Below, piece by piece: positions 17,064 through 25,859 of a DNA stretch of 42,673 bases. The notes beneath the pieces were generated by a model. The model did not search any database and was not told the origin of the DNA. It was given only the letters and a program-made list of their open reading frames with translations. A program made the position numbers and the translations under genes. The stretch's first letter is position 1. Every line of letters starts with the position of its first letter. Source of the stretch: Candidatus Poribacteria bacterium (GTDB lineage Bacteria > Poribacteria > WGA-4E > WGA-3G); the NCBI GenBank assembly GCA_028818705.1, contig JAPPNJ010000132.1, positions 1 through 42,673 of the forward strand, given 5' to 3'.

Positions 17064-19439
17064 ATGTTTGAGAGAATGATGAAGTATCCCATTGAGGTGT
17101 TCCGAGAAGGAAATTTCTCGTTCGGTATACCTCTGCCGGGACTCCTGATAGCGGTGCTGCTCGTCGCACTCTTCGTGGCTACGATATGGGCATATCGAAG
17201 CATACGGGGGCGTACGGGTCGCGGCTTCCGGGGTATCCTCATTTTCTTTCGCGCTGTTGTGCTCTGCCTGCTTGCATTTTGCCTGCTTAAACCCTTCCTT
17301 ACTATTTACCAGACAAGCCCCGATGATTCCTATCTGTTGGTGATGGTCGATCAGTCCAAGAGTATGCAAGTTACTGATTCCACTGATGCTGTGACCCGAT
17401 TGCACCGCGCCAACGAACTACTTTTCGGAGAAGAAAACGGACTCCTTGAAAAATTAAACGCCAAATTCAAGGTGCGACTTTTTGCGTTTGATACCACAGC
17501 AAAGCGGATTCCGAGCGAGCCCTTGAAGAACGCCGATGGCGAAAGTACAGATATTCCACAGGCGGTTAGGGAAGCACTCGATGACTTACAGGGTATCCCG
17601 CTTTCTGGGGTTGTGCTGCTAACGGATGGCGCGGACAGAAGTGGTATTGACATTGCAAAATTTGCGATGCAAATTCGAGAGCAGAAACTCCCTATCCATA
17701 CCGTCGGCATCGGCTCAGAAGCAGGTAATCCGGATCTGGAAATCGTCAAAGTGGATATTCCTCGAACTGCAGAGGAAGATTTTCCAATAGAGATGTGGAT
17801 CACGCTAAAACGGAAAGGCTTTAAGGGAAAGAAAGTCAACGTCCAATTAACGAACGATGGGCAAATACTGAAAACAGAGTCCGTCGATATGGATAAAGAC
17901 ACCTCTTGGATGGGGCAATTCCGTGGAACAGACGACCCATCTGACACAAAAACAGAACGTATGTTGCTCAAATTCACGCCTCGACAAGCAGGCACCCAAA
18001 GATTCGAGGTCCATGCAGAGTTGGGAGAAGCGGAAGCCGTGCCACAAAATAATATGAAGACTTTTTTACTGAAGGTAGCACCTACGAAACGCGTAAAAGT
18101 CTTATTTGTTGATGGCGAACCGCGCTATGAACTCGGCTTTATAAAACGCTCCCTTAAAAATGACCCCAACATCCAAGTAACCGATCGATTTTTGACAAGC
18201 ATCACTACCGGTAAACGGTTTTACGGCGGCACACGCGCCGAAGCAGCACACGACTTTAATTTTTACCCTGACCAGAAGGAGATGCTTTTCGACTTTGATG
18301 CCATCATTTTAGGCAACGTCGATGCATCCCAATTCACACGTGCACAGTTAGAGAACACCCTTGAGTTTGTACGAACCCGAGGTGGTGGCTTACTTATGTT
18401 AGGAGGTTCCAACTCTTTAGGCAACCACGAACTTTCCGAATCCTTTATCAATACAGCGATTGCCAAATGCCTGCCCGTAGAATTGGAACTCGGCGCAACA
18501 CCAACACCGTTAGCACCCAGACGGCGTGGTTCGCAATCTAGTGAGAACAAGGGATACAAATTGCAACTGACCCCAGACGGGAAAATCGAGACACTAATGG
18601 CGTTAGCAACCAGCCCTACGGAAAACGCGGAACGCTGGATGCGTCTTCCTACGCTTATGGGCTACAGCAGAGTAAAACGCGCGAAAGCAGGGGCACTTGT
18701 GCTCGCTGAACATCCGACAGATCGGAATGAATTCGGCAAGCGTATTCTTATCGCAACGCATAATTATAACGCCGGACGCGTCATGGTATTTACGCCCCAC
18801 ACCTCATGGCGGTGGCAGATGCACATGCCCCACGAAGACGATAGTCATGAAAGATTCTGGCGACAGGTTGCCAAGTGGTTAACAACCGCGCCGAAGGAAC
18901 ACATTAAACTCGATATTGCAAAAACCGCCTATTCCTTGAAAGAGCCAGTGATCATTGAGGTTACCGCCACAGACCCGCAGTTTGAATTGACAAACTCCGC
19001 AAAACTCCGCGCTATTGTAGTTGACGAAACAGGGAAACGTAAGGAGATGAAACTTGAGCAGGTCCTCGGCAAAGACGGATTCTATACAGCGCGTTTTATC
19101 CCAAATCGATACGGTGAATATACCGTCACCGCTACAGGCACCCTTGACGGCGAAAATCTCGGTGAGCAACAGAGTCTATTTGAGGTAAAGACCTCTTACG
19201 CCGAATTTAGCGACGCTGAACTCAACGCGCCTTTCCTTAAGACATTTGCTGAAGGCAGCGGCGGGACATATTATCCCATTGAAGAGGCATCCGAATTGGT
19301 GAATCAGATTCCGCTTGTCGAGAGTGCAACATCAAAAATCACGGATGTGGATATTTGGGATATGCCCTTAATTTTTGGTGCTGTCATTGTGCTGCTTGGA
19401 TTCGAGTGGTTCTTAAGAAAACGCGGGGGCTTAGTATAG
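17064..19439 (+). CDS. Large membrane protein with VWA and glutamine-amidotransferase-like domains
   Basis: This 791-residue protein begins with two membrane helices (about 25-43 and 57-80). A von Willebrand A domain follows, with the metal site DQSKS (D96) and LLTDG (187-189). Next is a region of beta strands and a class I glutamine-amidotransferase-like fold (KVLFVDGEPRYELG near 348; VRTRGGGLLMLGGSNSLG near 430). Another beta domain and a last membrane helix close the protein at the C-terminus. This architecture is common in membrane proteins found near MoxR-DUF58 genes, and a MoxR gene lies 2.6 kb downstream. It may be a metal-dependent scaffold or chaperone partner; no enzyme activity is expected. 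Confidence 0.85.
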   Translation: MFERMMKYPIEVFREGNFSFGIPLPGLLIAVLLVALFVATIWAYRSIRGRTGRGFRGILIFFRAVVLCLLAFCLLKPFLTIYQTSPDDSYLLVMVDQSKSMQVTDSTDAVTRLHRANELLFGEENGLLEKLNAKFKVRLFAFDTTAKRIPSEPLKNADGESTDIPQAVREALDDLQGIPLSGVVLLTDGADRSGIDIAKFAMQIREQKLPIHTVGIGSEAGNPDLEIVKVDIPRTAEEDFPIEMWITLKRKGFKGKKVNVQLTNDGQILKTESVDMDKDTSWMGQFRGTDDPSDTKTERMLLKFTPRQAGTQRFEVHAELGEAEAVPQNNMKTFLLKVAPTKRVKVLFVDGEPRYELGFIKRSLKNDPNIQVTDRFLTSITTGKRFYGGTRAEAAHDFNFYPDQKEMLFDFDAIILGNVDASQFTRAQLENTLEFVRTRGGGLLMLGGSNSLGNHELSESFINTAIAKCLPVELELGATPTPLAPRRRGSQSSENKGYKLQLTPDGKIETLMALATSPTENAERWMRLPTLMGYSRVKRAKAGALVLAEHPTDRNEFGKRILIATHNYNAGRVMVFTPHTSWRWQMHMPHEDDSHERFWRQVAKWLTTAPKEHIKLDIAKTAYSLKEPVIIEVTATDPQFELTNSAKLRAIVVDETGKRKEMKLEQVLGKDGFYTARFIPNRYGEYTVTATGTLDGENLGEQQSLFEVKTSYAEFSDAELNAPFLKTFAEGSGGTYYPIEEASELVNQIPLVESATSKITDVDIWDMPLIFGAVIVLLGFEWFLRKRGGLV

Positions 19440-19479
19440 TTTAAACTCAAGCTGCTACCTTGTAGCATAACCTGTTAGG
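19440..19479 (+). repeat. Hairpin repeat, copy 1 (TTTAAACTCAAGCTGC)
   Basis: Directly after the VWA gene stop, TTTAAACTCAAGCTGCTACC leads into a small hairpin (GCTAC, CTT, GTAGC) and CATAA. A related copy in the same orientation lies at 19786-19829, on the far side of the MITE-like element. Confidence 0.5.
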
Positions 19480-19566
19480 TTGTGCAAATTCATGCCGAAA
19501 ATGACACGAAACGCTGTGAATCTTTCCCAATACCCAACGACTCTTGATGAAAAATCGCCTCCGTCG

Positions 19567-19755
19567 TTTTATAGTAAAACCCACAATTAAATAGACACTT
19601 TTCCTTTAACAGCAGCCGTTTCGTAGGCGGGGAATGCCCTAAGGCATTCATACCCGGTGAAGTCCATAGGGACTTCATACCGTTGATTCTGATTTGGAGG
19701 TCTCCTCGCCCGTCTTCCAAAATGTGTCTTATTATTTTTATAGGTCACTACAAAA
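19567..19755. mobile_element. MITE-like element with imperfect terminal inverted repeats and two internal hairpins
   Basis: The left end (19567-19602, beginning TTTTATAGTAAAA) and the reverse complement of the right end (19720-19755, TTTTGTAGTGACC) match at 24 of 36 positions, with shared blocks TTTT-TAGT and AGACAC-TTT. Inside lie two adjacent hairpins of identical design: GAATGCC-CTAA-GGCATTC, then GAAGTCC-ATAG-GGACTTC, each followed by ATACC. No transposase is present. A 69-codon minus-strand frame runs through it but looks incidental. It could be a non-autonomous transposon or an IS200/IS605-type end remnant. Clear target duplications were not seen. Confidence 0.5.
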
Positions 19756-19785
19756 TCATATAGGTAGTCAGTTGGCTTAGTACCG

Positions 19786-19829
19786 TTTAAACCCAAGCTG
19801 CCATCTTCAAATAGAAGGCATAATCTTTT
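19786..19829 (+). repeat. Hairpin repeat, copy 2 (TTTAAACCCAAGCTGC)
   Basis: TTTAAACCCAAGCTGCCATC continues into a hairpin (TCTTC, AAATA, GAAGG) and GGCATAAT. It shares the leader with copy 1 at 19440-19479 while its stem differs, as expected of a structured repeat with compensating changes. Confidence 0.5.
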
Positions 19830-19842
19830 ACACGATTCTTTC

Positions 19843-19872
19843 TTGACAAACGCAACGCTATGATGTTACAAT
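19843..19872 (+). promoter_or_regulatory. Predicted promoter for the Uma2 gene
   Basis: TTGACA (19843-19848) and TACAAT (19867-19872) with an 18-nt spacer. The expected start would give a leader of about 30 nt to the ATG at 19912. Confidence 0.7.
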
Positions 19873-19911
19873 AGACCTCACGGAGCATTCAGTCACAGAG
19901 GAATGAAAAGC

Positions 19912-20478
19912 ATGACACAACAAGAACTCCACGAAGTGGCGCAAGGGACTCTCGCACCCGAACAGGTCTCAATGACATTGGCAGAATTTCTTGAGTACGA
20001 TATAGAAGGATACGAGTACGTTAAAGGAGAATTGGTGCCGATGTTACCTCCCACAAGAATACATAGCAAGGTTAGTGTTAAGGTTATCCGATATTTGGAT
20101 CGGCATGTGGATGAGAATCAGTTAGGGGAGGTACATGTAGAGGCAACTTTTCAGGTCGGTGAACGTGGACTGAAACCCGATGTAGCGTTTGTTTCAACAC
20201 CGCGGTTGGATGGAGACGAAAACACAGGGTTTCTGATACCTCCCGACCTCGCAATTGAAGTTGTCTCGCCGACAGACGTTCAGTGGCGTGTTGTGGACAA
20301 AGCGTTTGTCTATCTGAGTGCCGGAACGCGCCTCGTCTGGGTCCTGGATCCCCGCTCCAAAACGGTGACGGTCTACCGTTCTGAAAGTGATATAACACTG
20401 TTCACGTGTGAAGACACACTCACCGGTGAAGATGTTGTGCTGGGGTTCGCCTGTCTGGTCTCGCAACTCTTCGAGTAG
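19912..20478 (+). CDS. Uma2 family (DUF820) putative restriction-like endonuclease
   Basis: This 188-residue Uma2 protein has a PD-(D/E)XK-type fold. Family signatures are an N-terminal MTLAEFLEY, ELVPMLPPTRIHSKV, GLKPDVAFV (acidic metal ligand) and DLAIEVVSPTDVQWRVVDKAFVYLSAGTRLVWVLDP (Glu and Lys positions). Uma2 genes are abundant in cyanobacteria and some other phyla; their role is not established. An ATG nine bases earlier (19903) abuts the AGAGGA site, so 19912 is preferred. It has its own promoter and is flanked by repeats on both sides. Confidence 0.88.
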   Translation: MTQQELHEVAQGTLAPEQVSMTLAEFLEYDIEGYEYVKGELVPMLPPTRIHSKVSVKVIRYLDRHVDENQLGEVHVEATFQVGERGLKPDVAFVSTPRLDGDENTGFLIPPDLAIEVVSPTDVQWRVVDKAFVYLSAGTRLVWVLDPRSKTVTVYRSESDITLFTCEDTLTGEDVVLGFACLVSQLFE

Positions 20479-20528
20479 TTGGGTACTTCCTATTAACATG
20501 TAGGTTAGGTTGAACGAATTTATTGTAG

Positions 20529-20578
20529 CGCAGGGTCCCTGTGCCCTGCGAAATCCGACGAGGCACGGGGACCTCGTC
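20529..20578 (+). repeat. Tandem hairpin repeat before the sulfatase gene
   Basis: Two hairpins in a row: CGCAGGG/CCCTGCG (20529-20535 with 20544-20550), and GACGAGG/CCTCGTC (20557-20563 with 20572-20578). The block runs almost up to the sulfatase ribosome binding site (CGGAG at 20591). It resembles the paired-hairpin design inside the element at 19567-19755. Confidence 0.6.
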
Positions 20579-20599
20579 CTACAGAATATACGGAGAACC

Positions 20600-21958
20600 A
20601 TGAACAATTCCTATAAAAGCGTTATGTTTGTCATCGCGGACGATTGGAGCCGCATCGCGAAATGTTACGGAAATGAGGTTATCCGAACCCCGCATATTGA
20701 TGCTTTCGCAGAACGCGGTGTTGTGTTTGACCACGCATTCTGTACAAGCCCATCTTGTGCTGTGAGTCGGGCGTGTATCCTCACAGGACAACACAGCCAC
20801 ACACACGGACAATACGGACACTGTCACGGAATTCACGGATTTCGCACACACGAACACATGCAATCAGTGCCGAAAATTCTGAAAGCACACGAATTCGCTA
20901 CGGCTTGTATTGGAAAGAAACACGTTGAACCTGCGACTGTCTATCCGTTTGATTTTGAACCAAAGGTCGATGCCCGAAGCCCTGTAGACATAGCAGCGAA
21001 GGTGAATCAATTTCTCACTGAGAACGCAGATAAACCTTTCTATCTCCATATCGGTAGCAGCTATCCACATCGTGCAGGCAAAGGTTTCGGAAATGATCGG
21101 ACGCATGCCGGTATCCAACCCAACTCTTATAGCACCGATGAAATAATTGTGCCGAATTTCCTGCCGGACGTCCCAGCCGTCCGTGAAGACCTTGCCGACT
21201 ATTATGAAAGCGTTTCACGATGGGATGCCGTAGTGGGCGCAGTATTGGACGCCCTTGAGGCTTCTGGACGGGCAAACGAAACCCTTGTTTTTGTTACAAC
21301 AGACCACGCGATGCCATTTCCGGGTGCAAAGGCATCCAGTTTTGACAGCGGACACCACTGCCCGCTGCTTATAGCCAGTCCTACACAACAAAAACGCGGC
21401 TTCCACAATCAAGCACTCGTCAACTGGGTGGATTTCTGTCCAACGATGTTAGACTGGTGTGGTGTTGCGCACCCCGACGGAACAGACGCACTTCCGGGTA
21501 AGTCAATCCTCTCTATCCTTGAAGATGACAGCGCACAACCGGGGAACGGTGAATGGGAAGAAACTTACTTCTCCCACTGTTTCCATGAAGTGACCAACTA
21601 CTATCCGTATCGCGTGTTGCGCGGTAGGCGATATAAGTACGTCCGCAATCTGGCGTACCAATTGGAAACACCGCTTCCCAGCGATCTGTTCCGATCCATT
21701 TCGTGGACAGCCGTCCGGAACGACAACGTCCAACAGCTTGGGGAACGGCAGCGGACTGACTTCCTACAGCAAGGTCGCGAAGCACTGTTTGATATAGAAA
21801 ACGACCCCGCAGAATCCAGAAACCTTATCGACGTGCCAGAACTACAAGACATTGCCAACGAAATGCGCCAAAAGGTGATCGACTTCAGGCAGAGAACCGA
21901 GGATCCGTGGCTTGAGCAGTCCTTTCAAGAAGGCGAGACAGAACCATTTTTTATTTAG
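20600..21958 (+). CDS. Type I sulfatase family protein (heparan-N-sulfatase-like) with variant CxVSR motif
   Basis: This 452-residue alkaline-phosphatase-fold sulfatase starts at the ATG at 20600, preceded by GGAG. A longer frame from 20510 runs through the hairpin repeat and is rejected. Metal ligands are seen in FVIADDW (D14, D15) and TTDHAMPFPG. The activation motif reads SCAVSRACILTG with Cys53. Formylglycine formation normally needs C-x-P/A-x-R; here the third position is Val. No signal peptide is evident. Likely substrates are sulfated glycans, by family resemblance to SGSH-type N-sulfatases. The only FGE-like gene in the window (27762) appears inactive. Confidence 0.88.
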   Translation: MNNSYKSVMFVIADDWSRIAKCYGNEVIRTPHIDAFAERGVVFDHAFCTSPSCAVSRACILTGQHSHTHGQYGHCHGIHGFRTHEHMQSVPKILKAHEFATACIGKKHVEPATVYPFDFEPKVDARSPVDIAAKVNQFLTENADKPFYLHIGSSYPHRAGKGFGNDRTHAGIQPNSYSTDEIIVPNFLPDVPAVREDLADYYESVSRWDAVVGAVLDALEASGRANETLVFVTTDHAMPFPGAKASSFDSGHHCPLLIASPTQQKRGFHNQALVNWVDFCPTMLDWCGVAHPDGTDALPGKSILSILEDDSAQPGNGEWEETYFSHCFHEVTNYYPYRVLRGRRYKYVRNLAYQLETPLPSDLFRSISWTAVRNDNVQQLGERQRTDFLQQGREALFDIENDPAESRNLIDVPELQDIANEMRQKVIDFRQRTEDPWLEQSFQEGETEPFFI

Positions 21959-21969
21959 CACCTTGTCTT

Positions 21970-22044
21970 CAAGGTAGGAGCGATCTCCGAATCGCGACCC
22001 GCCTATCTTGGTAATCCTATCATCCTGCAAATCCTGATTCAGAC
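21970..22044. repeat. Intergenic hairpin and TCAGGATTTGCAGGAT repeat
   Basis: CAAGGTAGG and CCTATCTTG form an imperfect outer stem around an inner perfect hairpin (GCGAT, CTCCGA, ATCGC; 21980-21995). Next to it, CATCCTGCAAATCCTGATTC (22021-22040) is, in inverted orientation, a copy of the TCAGGATTT repeat seen at 25877-25908. Confidence 0.55.
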
Positions 22045-22046
22045 AC

Positions 22047-23039
22047 ATGCAACAATACGATCTGGAAGCAATGAACGCCTGTATCCAAGCGGATAGCGGG
22101 CGTATACAGCAAATTCTAACAGAGACTGGAAAAGTTATCGTCGGGCAAAGTGAATTATTGGAAGGGTTACTTATCGGGCTGCTCTGCAATGGACACATTC
22201 TGCTTGAAGGGGTACCTGGACTGGCAAAGACAACCGCCGTGAGTGCACTTGCTCAAACCATCGACGCTTCCTTCAACCGTCTGCAGTTCACGCCCGACTT
22301 ACTTCCAGCAGACCTCGTCGGCACACTTATTTATGACCAACAAAAAGGCGATTTTTACACGAAAAAGGGACCTATTTTCGCCAACGTTATCCTCGCTGAT
22401 GAGATCAATCGCGCACCTGCCAAAGTCCAAAGCGCGCTCCTTGAAGCAATGCAAGAACGACAGGTCACGATTGGTGGAACTACCTATCCACTTGACGACC
22501 CGTTCCTCGTCTTAGCAACCCAAAACCCAATTGAGCATGAAGGCACTTATCCGCTTCCAGAAGCACAAGTGGATAGATTCATGCTAAAAATTAAGGTTAG
22601 CTATCCTTCTCACGCAGAGGAGTTGCAAATCCTTCGACGCATGACAACCGAAGAGATTGCCACAATTCAGCGAGTCATTGCCCCCGAAGATATCGTCCGA
22701 TTCCGAGAGGTTGTCCGCAACATCTACATGGCAGAACAATTGGAAAGCTATATTGTAGACCTTGTGTATGCGACGCGCACACCAGAAACATATCAATTAG
22801 AAGAACTCAGCACCCTGATTGAATACGGTGCATCGCCGCGTGCTACCATATTCCTTGCGCTTGCTGCACGGGCACGGGCATTCCTATCCCAACGCGGTTA
22901 TGTTACCCCTGAAGATGTCCAGGCAGTCGGCATGGATGTGCTAAGACATAGGGTTATCATTAGTTACGAAGCGGAGGCAGACGGGCGTGATGTCGAAAGT
23001 ATTATTGATCAGGTCTTCGCAAAGATTGAAGTACCTTAA
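22047..23039 (+). CDS. MoxR family AAA+ ATPase
   Basis: This 330-residue MoxR-type AAA+ ATPase acts as a chaperone-like partner of VWA-domain proteins. Walker A is GVPGLAKTT (about 55-63), Walker B is VILADEINRAPAK, sensor 1 is LATQNPIEHEGTYPLPEAQVDRF, and the arginine-rich C-terminal lid includes GASPRATIFLALAARA. In most genomes it is followed by DUF58 and VWA genes; here those are absent downstream, but a VWA membrane protein lies upstream at 17064. The ATG at 22047 has no strong ribosome binding site; an ATG at 22068 is an alternative. Confidence 0.95.
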   Translation: MQQYDLEAMNACIQADSGRIQQILTETGKVIVGQSELLEGLLIGLLCNGHILLEGVPGLAKTTAVSALAQTIDASFNRLQFTPDLLPADLVGTLIYDQQKGDFYTKKGPIFANVILADEINRAPAKVQSALLEAMQERQVTIGGTTYPLDDPFLVLATQNPIEHEGTYPLPEAQVDRFMLKIKVSYPSHAEELQILRRMTTEEIATIQRVIAPEDIVRFREVVRNIYMAEQLESYIVDLVYATRTPETYQLEELSTLIEYGASPRATIFLALAARARAFLSQRGYVTPEDVQAVGMDVLRHRVIISYEAEADGRDVESIIDQVFAKIEVP

Positions 23040-23149
23040 CGTGAGTTTGAAAAAAGTTCATAAGTTAGAAAAGCATAGGTAAATCGTTGCTTCCATTTTT
23101 TGTAAAAATATACCACCTTTTTTAATCTATAGCTAAAAGGAAATATATC

Positions 23150-24439
23150 ATGTTGAGAAAGTTAAATTTCAAAGTTTTGTTTTCTCTATTCCTTCTCGTT
23201 TTTCCGTTTACGCTGTCCAGCATTGAAATTCAAGCCGAGGAACACCAAGCCCCTGATGTATCCACACAGAAAACATTAAAGATTGCCGCTTGGAACATAG
23301 AGGAATTTGGGCGAATAGACGATCCAACCAAAGGCTCTAAACGTAGTGAGGACAACTTGAAAGATATTGCAAAAATCCTCTCCCGATATGATCTCATCGT
23401 AATCACAGAGTTTATGGATGACGAGATCAAAGTATCCAAAGAAGGAAAAGTTGAAGGATTAAAAGACAGATCCGAAAAATCAGACTTCATAGAAACCCTT
23501 AACTACCTTTCAGATTACGGAGATTATGATCATAGAGTTAGTTCACTCGCTGGATATGGACGTGATAGGGGGAAAGAGTGGTACGCTTTTCTGTTCAAAA
23601 AGGAAGTTGCATCCAAGAAATTTGAAGTCCTTGAACCCCCACAACTTCTTCCCGATCCAAAAGAGAGAGACATCAAATTTAGCCGCGATCCTTGCTGGGC
23701 AACTTTCCGTGTCGGAGATTTTGATTTCACCGTTATAGCAGTTCATATCCACCGCACCAAGTGGGAAAAGAGGAAAGCCGAGGTTAGAGAGTTGAAAAAC
23801 GTATATGATACGATCCAGGGCATGGACCCGCAGGAAAACGATATTCTACTTGTAGGTGACTTCAACCTGGACCCCGACCATGATGCTTTTGACCCACTCA
23901 AGAAGATTGAAACCATGAAAGAACTCTTTTACAAGAAAAACGGTTGTAAATCCACCAGTGCCAAAGCAAAGCCACTTTACGACAATATCCTTTTCGACAC
24001 CGAGTACCTTGATCATGAGTACGCCAAAAACTGCGGAATCTACCTCTTTGATCTCGACGAACCCTATGATCTCAAATGTTGTGAGGGGAAAAAAGTTGAG
24101 AAAGAGAACGTTCCCGATGGTAATAGGGAAAAATTTAAAAAGATCAGCAACCATTATCCAGTCTGGGCAGAGTTTAGAATAGATCGTGGAGATGACGACC
24201 CTATTGATAATACCAGTAGTGATGCTGATAGCGATGCGGATGCCATCAACAATGATCCTGAAACCACCGAACCCGATTCACAGGCGGAGTCGAATGAAAC
24301 CGTCTACGTTACGTCAACTGGGAAAAAGTATCATCGTGAGGGTTGTAGATACATACGGTCACGGAAGACTTCTACGATCTCATTGGCAGAAGCAAAGCAG
24401 AAGTATGGTCCCTGCTCAGTATGCAATCTGCTGCAGTAG
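23150..24439 (+). CDS. Secreted endonuclease/exonuclease/phosphatase protein with zinc-binding tail
   Basis: This 429-residue protein has a signal peptide (about 1-30) and an EEP (DNase I-like) domain: AAWNIEEFG (N49), VITEF (E87), AVHIH (H199), GDFNLDPDHD (D237, N239) and SNHYPV (N334, H335). The last motif is normally SDH, so the Asp partner of the catalytic His is Asn here. An Asp/Glu-rich linker (about 345-382) joins to a C-terminal zinc-binding module with H395, C399, C422 and C425 (KKYHREGCRY, CSVC), a tail found on many secreted nucleases. The gene looks more AT-rich than its neighbours, so acquisition by transfer is possible. AAAGGA lies eight bases before the ATG. Confidence 0.88.
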   Translation: MLRKLNFKVLFSLFLLVFPFTLSSIEIQAEEHQAPDVSTQKTLKIAAWNIEEFGRIDDPTKGSKRSEDNLKDIAKILSRYDLIVITEFMDDEIKVSKEGKVEGLKDRSEKSDFIETLNYLSDYGDYDHRVSSLAGYGRDRGKEWYAFLFKKEVASKKFEVLEPPQLLPDPKERDIKFSRDPCWATFRVGDFDFTVIAVHIHRTKWEKRKAEVRELKNVYDTIQGMDPQENDILLVGDFNLDPDHDAFDPLKKIETMKELFYKKNGCKSTSAKAKPLYDNILFDTEYLDHEYAKNCGIYLFDLDEPYDLKCCEGKKVEKENVPDGNREKFKKISNHYPVWAEFRIDRGDDDPIDNTSSDADSDADAINNDPETTEPDSQAESNETVYVTSTGKKYHREGCRYIRSRKTSTISLAEAKQKYGPCSVCNLLQ

Positions 24440-24545
24440 GTGAAAAAATGGTAGTCAGTCAAATCCGCTCACTCTACCGCGACTTTTGACTCCTTTGAAA
24501 ACAAATTTCTATCCTTCAGAATGCGGACTCCGTTAGGCATACCTG

Positions 24546-25784
24546 CTACTCCTGTGTGTGTCCGGCAACAGCCGATGCACGGGCACCAACCCCAAGCACC
24601 GCTAAAAACCCCTCCGAATCCGCATGATCGAAGTCCCCTATCGCCTCCATAGACGCTGTTTCCTCGGAGTAGAGTGAGTGTGGTGCGCCGCCTGCGGCGT
24701 GGAAAGCAACATTCCCTTTGTAGAGCGCCACCGTGATAGTTCCACTCGCCAAGTGCGTTAGCGGTTCAATAGAAGCCAACAGTGCCTGCGTGGCAGCATC
24801 AAACCAATAGCCTTGATAAACCTGCTCAGCAATCGTAGCAGCAACGTCATCAAAATGTCGACGGGCGCGTCTATCTAAAATCAGTTGGAGCAGATATTCA
24901 TAACACTTCCCAAGCAATTCCATCCCTGGAGACTCATAGACACCACGACTTTTTATCCCGACGAACCGATTTTCAACGGTATGAATACCGATTCCAATAC
25001 CGTTCCGTCCGCCGATGCGGTTTGCTTCCAGCAGACTCTGGAGCGGTGTGACAGGGCTCCCGTTGACCTCAACGGGTGTTCCTCGCGCAAATGTAACAGT
25101 AAAGTGCTCTACATCGTCAGGTGCATCTTTCGGATGGACGCCCATACCAGGACTGATAAAACCTGCAGGAGTTTTCAGGGATTCAAGCCGTCCGGCTTCA
25201 TGCGTTAGTCCCAGAAAGTTAGCATCTGTTGAATAAGGCTTTTCATGTGTAGCAGTAATCGGCAGATTATGCGCTTGGCAGAAGTCTATCATCTCTTTTC
25301 TGCCGCCGAACTTTTTGAGGAATTCTGGATCCCGCCACGGCGCGTAGACAGCAAAACGTGGATTGAGCATATTGGTAGCGAGTTGAAACCGTACCTGATC
25401 GTTGCCCCTACCGGTTGCACCATGCGTTAAAATAGTGATGTTTCGCTTTTCCATCTCCGGCAAAAGTGCTTCCACAGTGACATGCCGCGCGATGCCTGTT
25501 GTATTCCAATAGCCGCCTTCATACATCGCTTGGCACTGGACGAGACGGATGCCCGCTTCCGCAAGCGCATCTTTCGCGTCTACAATAATAGCGTCCTCAG
25601 CACCGCATGCCAGCATCCGCTCCCGGATTTCGGAAACATCCCGTTCATCGGGCTGACCGAGGTCTGCTGTGAAGCAGACAACCTTGACACCATTATCAAC
25701 CAACCATTTGGTGATGGTACAACTATCCAAACCGCCTGAAACAGCGGCTCCCACTGTTTTTCCTTTTAATGAATCAATGTTCAA
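24546..25784 (-). CDS. argG: Argininosuccinate synthase
   Basis: This enzyme joins citrulline and aspartate using ATP in arginine synthesis. The N-terminal ATP pyrophosphatase loop is AAVSGGLDSCTITKW, followed by CFTADLGQPDERD, THGATGRGNDQVRF and the conserved GRNGIGIGIHTVENRFVGIKSRGVYE. The frame opens with TTG at 25796, but the GGAG ribosome site sits at 25791-25794; the TTG at 25784 is six bases after it and is preferred (412 residues). A promoter lies at 25821-25849. It is convergent with the nuclease gene, and no other arginine genes are near. Confidence 0.97.
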   Translation of the reverse strand: MNIDSLKGKTVGAAVSGGLDSCTITKWLVDNGVKVVCFTADLGQPDERDVSEIRERMLACGAEDAIIVDAKDALAEAGIRLVQCQAMYEGGYWNTTGIARHVTVEALLPEMEKRNITILTHGATGRGNDQVRFQLATNMLNPRFAVYAPWRDPEFLKKFGGRKEMIDFCQAHNLPITATHEKPYSTDANFLGLTHEAGRLESLKTPAGFISPGMGVHPKDAPDDVEHFTVTFARGTPVEVNGSPVTPLQSLLEANRIGGRNGIGIGIHTVENRFVGIKSRGVYESPGMELLGKCYEYLLQLILDRRARRHFDDVAATIAEQVYQGYWFDAATQALLASIEPLTHLASGTITVALYKGNVAFHAAGGAPHSLYSEETASMEAIGDFDHADSEGFLAVLGVGARASAVAGHTQE

Positions 25785-25820
25785 AGCAGTCTCCAAGGTA
25801 TTATGTTTAGTTATGATGGA

Positions 25821-25849
25821 ATTATATCATTTTTTGAAGCAGCTTGCAA
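25821..25849 (-). promoter_or_regulatory. Predicted argG promoter
   Basis: On the minus strand, TTGCAA (25844-25849), 17 nt, then TATAAT (25821-25826). The -10 hexamer is a perfect match, the -35 is four of six. It lies about 36 bases before the preferred TTG start. Confidence 0.65.
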
Positions 25850-25859
25850 ACCCATATTG

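Noticed and set aside
19587..19796. 69-codon minus-strand frame through the MITE-like element
   Set aside because: It reads across both hairpins and the terminal repeat, with no recognisable domain; best explained as an incidental open frame.
20510..20599. Longer N-terminus for the sulfatase
   Set aside because: The 30 extra codons are a translation of the tandem hairpin repeat; the GGAG site fits the ATG at 20600.
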